From an uncultured Dialister sp. (lineage in GTDB: Bacteria; Bacillota; Negativicutes; Veillonellales; Dialisteraceae), in NCBI RefSeq assembly GCF_900541605.1, contig NZ_UQKJ01000002.1:1-41125 (forward strand): a stretch of DNA of 41,125 bases, written 5' to 3'. Shown in pieces: positions 32,787 through 39,810 of the stretch. Position numbers and translations under genes: made by a program. The number at the start of each line of letters is the position of its first letter. Position 1 is the stretch's first letter. The notes beneath the pieces were generated by a model. That model ran no database searches. It had not been told where the DNA came from and worked only from the letters and a program-made list of their open reading frames with translations.

Positions 32787-32885
32787 AGAGCCTTGACGCA
32801 GTCATAGCCTTTTCCACAACCCATCCAAACGATTAGGGTGTGCTTATTTTACTTCGTTGCTGATTTCATCTATTAAGGAGGATCT

Positions 32886-33962
32886 ATGAGTTTTCTGATC
32901 TACATGAAACAGGCGCTGTCCAACCTTTTTAAACCGCCTGTCACCACCTCCTATCCCCTGAAGCCGAAGCATTTCCTGCCCGGCGACCGGGGCCGGGTGG
33001 TGAACGATATCAGCCAGTGCATCCTCTGCGGCCAGTGCATGCGGACCTGCCCCGCTGGTGCGATTACGGTGGACCGGAAGACCGGGACCTGGACCATCAA
33101 TCCCTTTGCCTGTGTCCAGTGTGCGGGGTGTGTGGAAGTGTGCCCGAAAAAGTGCCTCCACATGGACCCGGAAGCGGCATCGCCGGATGTGAAGAAATCA
33201 GAAATCATCCTGTCCGTCCACCAGGAAGAAGGCACGGCCCGGGTAGAGCGGAAAGTGGCGGCCATTGCCATGACGAGAAATGCCATGGATGACAGGAGCA
33301 AGATCGTCAATAATATTATCAAATGTATTTTCTGCGGCCAGTGCATGCGGAACTGCCCCTCCGGCGCCATTACGGTGGACCGCCGGGCCAGGACCTGGCG
33401 CATTAACCTGGAGGCCTGCGTGAACTGCGGTACCTGCATCGACAACTGCCCCCGGAAATGCCTGTCCCTGGGATGCTACCTCGGCAGTCCCAGTGAAATT
33501 ACGCTGCACGGATCCATGCCGCCTATCCGGAGGCCTGCCAAACCGCTGGGAGCCAAACCGGCAGAAACAGTTTCTAAGGAGCCGGTCGGTGCCGCAGAAG
33601 AGAAAGGGGTTTCCGTTCCAAAGGGTCCGGAAGGCTCTAAAGTTATAGACCTGCCGGATGCCCACATCCGAATGGAGGCGGAGAAGTGCCTGTTCTGCGG
33701 AAAGTGCGAACACAACTGCCCCGTGGGCGCCATTACACTGGACCGGAAGAACCGGACCTGGACCATCGACCGGGAGAAGTGCATCACCTGCGGCGTCTGC
33801 GCTGACGGCTGCCCGGCCCACTGCCTGACCCTGGCGGATGCCTGGGAAGCGGGAGAAAAGAAAGAGACCCCGGCGACCTACCAGGGCAAGGCGCTGCGGC
33901 GGCCACCGAGAAGGCCGACAGGCACCCCACCGGCCCAGGGGAAGGATGATTCCCATGCATGA
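32886..33962 (+). CDS. Polyferredoxin in the echF position, six predicted 4Fe-4S clusters
   Basis: A 358-residue iron-sulfur protein in the place of EchF, which normally is about 120-140 residues with two clusters. Here three similar modules are joined. Each has two CxxCxxCxxxCP motifs, the first followed by (A/S/V)GAITxDR: module 1 from Cys45 (CILCGQCMRTCP, then CVQCAGCVEVCP), module 2 near 147 (CIFCGQCMRNCP, CVNCGTCIDNCP), module 3 near 265 (CLFCGKCEHNCP, CITCGVCADGCP). That gives 24 ligand cysteines. A Pro/Ala/Lys-rich linker separates modules 2 and 3. The N-terminus (KQALSNLFKPPVT) matches EchF. The protein could act as a long electron wire or hub for several donors. The 3' end overlaps hypA. 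Confidence 0.93.
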   Translation: MSFLIYMKQALSNLFKPPVTTSYPLKPKHFLPGDRGRVVNDISQCILCGQCMRTCPAGAITVDRKTGTWTINPFACVQCAGCVEVCPKKCLHMDPEAASPDVKKSEIILSVHQEEGTARVERKVAAIAMTRNAMDDRSKIVNNIIKCIFCGQCMRNCPSGAITVDRRARTWRINLEACVNCGTCIDNCPRKCLSLGCYLGSPSEITLHGSMPPIRRPAKPLGAKPAETVSKEPVGAAEEKGVSVPKGPEGSKVIDLPDAHIRMEAEKCLFCGKCEHNCPVGAITLDRKNRTWTIDREKCITCGVCADGCPAHCLTLADAWEAGEKKETPATYQGKALRRPPRRPTGTPPAQGKDDSHA

Positions 33963-34299
33963 GTACCCGGTAACCCTGGAAATTGTACGGATTGCAGAAA
34001 ATACGGCCCGGGAAAAGGGAGGCCTCGTTAAAGCTATCCATCTGGTGGTGGGAGAGGACTCCGGCTTCATCGGGGAGTCCATACAGATGTATTTTGATGT
34101 GATTTCCGAGGGCACCCTCTGTGAGGGCGCCCTCCTCACCATTAAAGATATCCGGCCGAAAATGAAGTGCGACAGCTGCGGCCGCCTTTTTGAAAGAAAA
34201 CGTTTCTCCTTTACCTGCCCCTACTGCGGCGGCGATGGTTCGCCTACGGAGGTGGGAAAGGAATTTTATATAGAATCCATAGATCTGGAGGTCCCATAA
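33955..34299 (+). CDS. hypA: Hydrogenase nickel insertion protein HypA
   Basis: Nickel chaperone that delivers Ni2+ to the large subunit together with HypB. 114 residues. The nickel site is the N-terminal Met-His-Glu (MHEYP), which fixes the start at 33955. The structural zinc site is CDSCGRLF...CPYCGG at about residues 72-94. The start overlaps the polyferredoxin gene by 8 bp; hypB begins on the base after the stop. Confidence 0.95.
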   Translation: MHEYPVTLEIVRIAENTAREKGGLVKAIHLVVGEDSGFIGESIQMYFDVISEGTLCEGALLTIKDIRPKMKCDSCGRLFERKRFSFTCPYCGGDGSPTEVGKEFYIESIDLEVP

Positions 34300-34953
34300 A
34301 TGCATATGGTCAAAGCGGGGGTTATGGAAGATATCTATGCCCATAACAATCACATTGCGGAACATGTAAGAGAATACCTGATGAAACGGGATGTATACAC
34401 CATCAACGTCATGGGAGCACCGGGCACGGGAAAAACCACGTCCCTGGAACGTCTCATGAAGCACATGAAGTCCAAAGTCTACGTCATCGAAGGGGACATT
34501 GAGTCCGATATCGATACGGAACGGCTCCGGAAGGAGCATGTGACGGCGGCCCAGATCAATACCTTCGGCGCCTGCCATCTGGATGCGCCGCTGGTGCACA
34601 ATGCGGTGCACACCATGGACTTCGAGGAAGGGGGCATCCTCTTCATTGAAAACGTGGGAAACCTGGTGTGCCCGGCAGAGCTGAATATCGGCGAAAATAT
34701 CAAGATGCTCATCGTCAGTGTGGCCGACGGCAGCGACAAGCCCTACAAGTATCCCCTGGCCTTTGAAAAGGCGGATATCATCCTTCTGAACAAGGTGGAT
34801 CTCCTGCCGTACCTTGATTTCGATGAAGATTTCTTCATGAAGGGCCTCCGGCACCTGAATAAGCACGCCCCGGTCTTCAAGGTCAGCGGCAAGACGGGAG
34901 AAGGATATAAAGAAGCGGCTGAGTGGATTGAAAGCGCTGCAGGAAAGGCCTGA
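34300..34953 (+). CDS. hypB: Hydrogenase nickel incorporation GTPase HypB
   Basis: GTPase that drives nickel insertion. 217 residues, a SIMIBI-class P-loop protein: Walker A GAPGTGKTT at about residue 39-47, metal-site region FGACHLDAPLVHNAV, IENVGNLVCPAEL, and the G-motif NKVDLLPY. The N-terminus is short and has neither the CxxCGC nickel motif nor a histidine-rich stretch found in some HypB proteins, so it has no nickel storage function. Ribosome site GGAGG lies at the end of hypA. Confidence 0.95.
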   Translation: MHMVKAGVMEDIYAHNNHIAEHVREYLMKRDVYTINVMGAPGTGKTTSLERLMKHMKSKVYVIEGDIESDIDTERLRKEHVTAAQINTFGACHLDAPLVHNAVHTMDFEEGGILFIENVGNLVCPAELNIGENIKMLIVSVADGSDKPYKYPLAFEKADIILLNKVDLLPYLDFDEDFFMKGLRHLNKHAPVFKVSGKTGEGYKEAAEWIESAAGKA

Positions 34954-35010
34954 GTGGGGCAGGCAGCGTATGTATGGACCAATCGCGTGAATGGTTTATA
35001 AGGGTTGTGG

Positions 35011-35158
35011 GTTGGCATCGCTACGCTCGCCAACCGGGTGGTGGCTTCAACTCCCCTTGCTCGTTGAAGCGGGGGCATGAGGTGGATTAGCCGCTAAAGG
35101 TGGATGGCCTACCTTATGCCCCCGGTGCGAAGCACCCACCACCTTTAGCCCCATCCAT
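35011..35158. repeat. Structured palindromic repeat between hypB and hypF
   Basis: A 150-bp non-coding segment dense in inverted repeats: GTTGGC/GCCAAC (35011-35034), GCTTCAAC/GTTGAAGC, GGGGGCATgAGGT/ACCTtATGCCCCC, GCTAAAGGTGG/CCACCTTTAGC and GGTG-cgaa-GCACC. Its right end, CCACCACCTTTAGCCCCATC, recurs with few changes at 39710-39730 after hypE, next to another GGTTRGC/GCCAACC hairpin. Reads as a member of a dispersed repeat family inside the operon. No gene. Confidence 0.65.
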
Positions 35159-35204
35159 AGGATTGGACACTTAGTCATCCATCAGAACCATCAGGAGGTG
35201 CCTT

Positions 35205-37436
35205 ATGTCAGATCTTGTCACATTTCGCCTCACCGCCACCGGACGTGTACAGGGCGTGGGGTTCCGTCCCTTTGTGTGCCGGACGGCGAAGGCCCTGGGT
35301 CTTACGGGATGGGTGAAGAACTGGGGCGGCATCGTGGAAATCAGGGCTTCCGGGGAAAGGGAAGCCTTTTTTTCGCTGGCAAAAGCCCTGAAAGGAGCGC
35401 CCTATCCCATCTTTGTAGAATCCATCCGGGCTGATGAGGTACCCTATACCGCCTTTGATGGATTTTCTGCCATCGAAAGCGGGGGACAGGCGGTGGAGCC
35501 CCTGTTTCCGGCGGACATCGGCATCTGTCCCACCTGCCGGAAGGAGCTCCATGATCCGAAGGACCGGCACTACCAGTATCCCTTTATATCCTGTCCTGCC
35601 TGCGGTCCCCGGTATACCATCATCCGCCGCCTTCCCTATGACCGGGAACATACGGCCATGGACGATTTCCCCCTCTGCCCGGACTGCGAAAAAGAATATA
35701 AGGACGAAAAGGACCGCCGCTGCCACGGGGAAACCATCAGCTGCCCGGCCTGCGGGCCCCTTCTCACGGCGGACCTGAAGGACGGCCATCCCCTGTCCGG
35801 GGAGGAGGCCATGGAAAAGGCGGTATACCTGGTGAAGGAAGGGAATATCATCATGGTGAAGTCCATGGGAGGATTCCACCTGGTGTGCCGGGGGGACCTG
35901 GAAAATGCGGCCCTCCGCCTGCGGCAGCTGAAACATCGGGAAGGAAAGCCCTTTGCCCTCATGGTCCATTCCCTGGAGGAGGCAGAAACCCTTTGCCAGC
36001 TTACGGAGGAAGACCGGCATCTCCTTACATCGCCGGCCTGCCCCATCGTGCTCTGCCGGCCGAAGAAAGAGCCCCTTCCTGCCGTGGCGGAGGGGGTACC
36101 CCGGCTGGGGCTGTTTCTTCCGTCCAATGGTTTTTATGACCTTCTCACGGAAGGCGTGGGGGCACCCCTTATCGTGACCAGCGCCAACCTGTCCAAAGAG
36201 CCGGTGCTCTATGGAGATGGGGAAGCCAGGGACTGGTTCGAAAAGCACCGGGTATCCGGACTTTTTACGAATAACCGGGACATCCTCCGCCCCGCCGATG
36301 ACAGCGTCATGAAGGCGGAAGGTTCCCATGTGGATATGGTGCGCCGGACCCGGGGATTCCTGCCGGAACCGGTGATCCGCAACGGGCCGGAGGGACAGCT
36401 GCTGGCCATGGGGGCGGATATGGAGCCTTCCTTCTGCCTCACCGGCGGAGGGCGTCTCTATCCCGGTGAACTGCCCTGCGATTTCCTCTACGGCTCCTCG
36501 AAAGAGGCTTTCCTCCATATGGAACAGGACTGGGAGCACATGCTGGGCATCCATCCGGAGAAGATTCTCTGCGACCTCCATCCCATGTACGAGTCCGCCT
36601 TTATGGCGGAAGAAATGGCGGGGAACCGGGGGATTCCCTGCATTTCCGTGCAGCACCACCATGCCCACGCCCTTTCGGTGATGGCGGAGCATGGGCTCAG
36701 GGGAAAGGCGGCGGCCTTTGTCTTTGATGGCACCGGCTGCGGCACGGACTATTCCATTTGGGGCGGGGAGATACTTCTCCTGGAGGGGATGGAGTGGAAA
36801 CGGGCAGGGCACCTGGACGCCATTCCTATGATCGGCGGCGACCTGTCCATGGCCCAGGCCTGGAAGAGCGCCTTCTGCAGCCTCTTGGCCAGCGGGGAGA
36901 AATCCGACGATCCCCGGTTCCCGGTGGTGGAAAATGCCGTGTGGCAGGGCATGAACTGCGTCAATAATTCCTCCATGGGCCGCCTCTTTGACAGCGCCTC
37001 AGCCATTCTCCACCTGAAGGATGAAAACCGGTACAAGGGGGAATGTGCCATGGCCCTGGAGAAGGCGGCCCGGGAAGCGCTGGAGGAAGGGCGGGCGCCC
37101 CTTCCCCTCCATCTCACGCTGGCAGAACAGGAGGGCATGCTCATCTGGAACAGGGCGGACCTCATCCATGGCCTGGTGGCGGCGGATGGTAAAATAAAAG
37201 AAGGAGCCCTGGGCTTTCACCGGGCCATCGTGGAAATGGTGGTGAAAAGCGCAGAGCTTCTGGGCGTGGAACAGGTTATCTTCACGGGAGGCTGTTTCCA
37301 CAACAGTATCTTATGGAATGAAACAAGAAATGCCCTGGAAAAGAAGCATTTCAGGGTCTATGGAAATGAAAAAGGCCCCTGCGGAGACGGGGGCATATCC
37401 CTGGGCCAGGCTTGGTACGGCCTGCAGCAGGGGTGA
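35205..37436 (+). CDS. hypF: Carbamoyltransferase HypF
   Basis: Makes thiocarbamate on HypE from carbamoyl phosphate and ATP, the precursor of the Fe-CN ligands. 743 residues in four parts: acylphosphatase domain (1-90, RVQGVGFRPFV), two zinc fingers (CPTC...CPAC at about 105-155, CPDC...CPAC at about 160-185), a YrdC-like domain (about 200-375, KHREGKPFALM, VTSANLSKEP), and a Kae1-like C-terminal domain with the metal motif HHHAHALSVM, DGTGCGTDYSIWGGE and FTGGCFHN. Full length. Ribosome site AGGAGG. hypC follows after 9 bp. Confidence 0.96.
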   Translation: MSDLVTFRLTATGRVQGVGFRPFVCRTAKALGLTGWVKNWGGIVEIRASGEREAFFSLAKALKGAPYPIFVESIRADEVPYTAFDGFSAIESGGQAVEPLFPADIGICPTCRKELHDPKDRHYQYPFISCPACGPRYTIIRRLPYDREHTAMDDFPLCPDCEKEYKDEKDRRCHGETISCPACGPLLTADLKDGHPLSGEEAMEKAVYLVKEGNIIMVKSMGGFHLVCRGDLENAALRLRQLKHREGKPFALMVHSLEEAETLCQLTEEDRHLLTSPACPIVLCRPKKEPLPAVAEGVPRLGLFLPSNGFYDLLTEGVGAPLIVTSANLSKEPVLYGDGEARDWFEKHRVSGLFTNNRDILRPADDSVMKAEGSHVDMVRRTRGFLPEPVIRNGPEGQLLAMGADMEPSFCLTGGGRLYPGELPCDFLYGSSKEAFLHMEQDWEHMLGIHPEKILCDLHPMYESAFMAEEMAGNRGIPCISVQHHHAHALSVMAEHGLRGKAAAFVFDGTGCGTDYSIWGGEILLLEGMEWKRAGHLDAIPMIGGDLSMAQAWKSAFCSLLASGEKSDDPRFPVVENAVWQGMNCVNNSSMGRLFDSASAILHLKDENRYKGECAMALEKAAREALEEGRAPLPLHLTLAEQEGMLIWNRADLIHGLVAADGKIKEGALGFHRAIVEMVVKSAELLGVEQVIFTGGCFHNSILWNETRNALEKKHFRVYGNEKGPCGDGGISLGQAWYGLQQG

Positions 37437-37445
37437 GGAGGAACT

Positions 37446-37667
37446 ATGTGTGTAGCCTATCCGGGCCGGGTGGTCAGCATATCCGGCACCCACGGCATGG
37501 TGGATTTTTCCGGCACGGTGGTGCCGGTGAACCTGGCCATGGTGCCCGTGAAAATCGGGGATTACGTCCTTGTCCATGCGGGCATGGCCATCCAGATCGT
37601 GGAAAAGAAGGAAGCCAGGGACTGGATTTCCCTGTTTAAAGAAATCGAGGAGACCGAGAAGGAATGA
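37446..37667 (+). CDS. hypC: Hydrogenase assembly chaperone HypC
   Basis: A 73-residue chaperone that carries the Fe(CN)2CO unit with HypD to the large-subunit precursor. The essential N-terminal Cys2 is present in MCVAYPGRV; the OB-like fold continues with GDYVLVHAGMAIQIVEKKEA. Ribosome site GAGGAGG. A 4-bp ATGA overlap joins it to hypD, its functional partner. Confidence 0.95.
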   Translation: MCVAYPGRVVSISGTHGMVDFSGTVVPVNLAMVPVKIGDYVLVHAGMAIQIVEKKEARDWISLFKEIEETEKE

Positions 37668-38698
37668 TAGAAAAAGAACTGGCCCGCTACCTTTCTTCCT
37701 ATGACGGGCCGCCGCTTCGCCTCATGGAGGTCTGCGGCACCCATACGTCTTCCCTGTACAGGACCGGTATCCGGCAGATGCTGTCCCCAAAGATTACCCT
37801 CCTTTCCGGTCCCGGCTGTCCGGTGTGCGTGACGCCGACGGCCTATATCGATAAGCTGGTGTCCTATGCCATGACGGATGGATATAAAGTCCTGGCCTTC
37901 GGGGACCTCCTGTCGGTGCCGGGAAGCCGGATGTCCCTGGCCGGTGCCCGGGACCGGGGAGGCCACGTGGATTTCCTCTATAATCCGGAGGACGCCTTTA
38001 CCCTGGCGGAAAAAGACAGGAACACCACATTCATCCTGGGAGCCGTGGGCTTTGAAACCACCGCCCCCATCTGGGCCGACATGATCCGCCGGTGCCATGA
38101 GGAAAAGATTTCCAATATCCGCTTCCTCACGGCCCTGAAAACCATGCCGGAGGCCATGAAGATTCTCTCCGGCACCGGCCGTATCGACGGCTTTCTCTGC
38201 CCCGGCCACGTGGCGGTGATTACGGGAGCCCGGCCTTTCCGCAGGCTGGCGGAGGAATGCGGGGAAACCATGGTAATCGGCGGATTTACGGCATCCCTTC
38301 TCTTGGGGGCCCTGTCCCGGCTGGTGCTGGAGGCTTCCAAAAAGAAGCGGGGCCTCTGGAATGAATACCCCCAGGTGGTGAGAGAAGAGGGCAATGAACG
38401 GGCGAAGGCTCTCCTCTCTGAAGTCTTTACGCCGGGGGATGCGGTGTGGCGGGGCATCGGGAAGATTCCCGGGTCTGGCCTGTATATTTCCGAAACATAC
38501 AAAGCTTTGGACGCCGGCAGCCATGGCCTTACGGAAGACCGGATGCCCGCCGGCTGCCGCTGCGGACAGGTGCTGACCGGCGCCGTGACGCCGGAAGAAT
38601 GTCCCTGCTTCGGGAAAGCCTGCACCCCGGACCATCCAGTGGGGGCCTGCATGGTATCTTCCGAGGGGACCTGTTCCATTACCTATCGGGGAGGCTGA
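37664..38698 (+). CDS. hypD: Hydrogenase maturation protein HypD
   Basis: Scaffold for assembly of the Fe(CN)2CO cofactor, with a 4Fe-4S cluster and redox-active thiols. 344 residues. Motifs: EVCGTHTSSLYRTGI, GPGCPVCVTP, GFETTAP, CPGHVAVITG, and the C-terminal cluster region CRCGQVL...CPCFGKAC...GACMVSSEGTC. The start is in the hypC stop overlap; the hypE ATG follows one base after the stop. Confidence 0.96.
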   Translation: MIEKELARYLSSYDGPPLRLMEVCGTHTSSLYRTGIRQMLSPKITLLSGPGCPVCVTPTAYIDKLVSYAMTDGYKVLAFGDLLSVPGSRMSLAGARDRGGHVDFLYNPEDAFTLAEKDRNTTFILGAVGFETTAPIWADMIRRCHEEKISNIRFLTALKTMPEAMKILSGTGRIDGFLCPGHVAVITGARPFRRLAEECGETMVIGGFTASLLLGALSRLVLEASKKKRGLWNEYPQVVREEGNERAKALLSEVFTPGDAVWRGIGKIPGSGLYISETYKALDAGSHGLTEDRMPAGCRCGQVLTGAVTPEECPCFGKACTPDHPVGACMVSSEGTCSITYRGG

Positions 38699-38699
38699 C

Positions 38700-39683
38700 A
38701 TGAAAATTGAACTGCGCCATGGATCCGGCGGCGAAGAAACGGGCCGCCTCATCCATGGAATCTTTGAAAAATACTTTTCTAATCCCATTTTGAATCGCAT
38801 GGAGGATGGGGCGGTGCTGCCGGTGATGGAAGGGAATCTGGTCTTCACTTCCGACTCCTTTGTGGTGGAGCCCCTGTTTTTCCCCGGCGGCGATATTGGC
38901 CGCCTCTCCATCTGCGGCACCGTGAATGACCTCGCCTCCATGGGAGCAAAGCCTCTGTATCTGACGGCCTCTTTCATCCTGGAAACGGGACTGGAAACGG
39001 AAACCCTGGAAAAGGTGGTGTCCTCCATGGCAGATACGGCCAAAGAAGCGGGGGTCTCCATCGTGGCAGGGGATACGAAGGTTATCGAGGGAAAAGGGGG
39101 CCTCTATATCAATACCGCCGGTATCGGGGAAAGAAGAAAGGACCTTTCCATTTCCGCCTCCGCCATGGAAGCGGGGGACGCGGTGCTCCTCACCGGCACC
39201 ATGGGGGACCACCACGCCACGATTCTGACGGAACGGCTCCATATGAAAACGGATCTTAAGAGCGACTGCGCCCCCCTGAATGGCCTGGTACAGCGTTTTC
39301 TTTCCGCGGGCCTTTCCATCCACACCATCCGGGACATCACCCGGGGCGGCCTGGCCACGGTGGCAGGGGAACTGGCCGCTTCTTCCGGAAAGGCCATGGA
39401 GCTTTGGGAAGAAAAGATCCCGGTATCCCATGAAGTGAAGGGGCTGGCAGGCATCCTGGGCCTGGACCCTTTGACCATGGGAAATGAAGGGAAAATGATC
39501 ATCGTTCTTCCGGCGGCAGAAGCGGAAAGGGCGCTCTCCCTGCTCCGCGAAGATCCCCATGGCAGGGATGCCGCCGTCGTGGGAACCATAAAGGAAGGAA
39601 CCGGCGTCACCCTCATCACCGCCTTCGGAGGTCGGAGACGGCTTCTGCCATTAAGGGGCGAAGGACTGCCGAGAATCTGCTGA
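38700..39683 (+). CDS. hypE: Hydrogenase maturation protein HypE (cyanide synthesis)
   Basis: ATP-dependent dehydration of the C-terminal thiocarboxamide to thiocyanate, source of the CN ligands. 327 residues of the PurM/AIR-synthase fold: HGSGGEETGRLI at the N-terminus, FTSDSFVVEPLFFPGGDIGRLS and GTVNDLASMGAKP (ATP site). The C-terminus is the required PRIC, whose terminal cysteine is carbamoylated by HypF. Last gene of the ech-hyp operon; a repeat and a terminator follow. Confidence 0.96.
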   Translation: MKIELRHGSGGEETGRLIHGIFEKYFSNPILNRMEDGAVLPVMEGNLVFTSDSFVVEPLFFPGGDIGRLSICGTVNDLASMGAKPLYLTASFILETGLETETLEKVVSSMADTAKEAGVSIVAGDTKVIEGKGGLYINTAGIGERRKDLSISASAMEAGDAVLLTGTMGDHHATILTERLHMKTDLKSDCAPLNGLVQRFLSAGLSIHTIRDITRGGLATVAGELAASSGKAMELWEEKIPVSHEVKGLAGILGLDPLTMGNEGKMIIVLPAAEAERALSLLREDPHGRDAAVVGTIKEGTGVTLITAFGGRRRLLPLRGEGLPRIC

Positions 39684-39684
39684 T

Positions 39685-39732
39685 GGTTAGCGAGCGCAGC
39701 GATGCCAACCCACCACCTTCAGCCCCATTCAT
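39685..39732 (+). repeat. Short copy of the hypB-hypF repeat
   Basis: Begins one base after the hypE stop: GGTTAGC...GCCAACC hairpin, then CCACCACCTTCAGCCCCATT, which matches 35138-35157 with two changes. Same orientation as the first copy. Confidence 0.55.
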
Positions 39733-39770
39733 ACGCATGGGGAATACCGCATTTTCAGCCACTAAAAAAG

Positions 39771-39805
39771 CAGGGAAAATGATTTCTCATTTTCCCTGTT
39801 TTTTT
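39771..39805. terminator. Bidirectional terminator between hypE and the aminotransferase gene
   Basis: A perfect 12-bp stem CAGGGAAAATGA/TCATTTTCCCTG with a 4-nt loop has seven Ts on the right and six As on the left, so it can end both convergent transcripts. Confidence 0.93.
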
Positions 39806-39810
39806 ATGCA

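Noticed and set aside
32272..32824. Minus-strand ORFs in the echE-echF gap
   Set aside because: They run through the hairpin array and the echE coding end; no start signal and no family motif.
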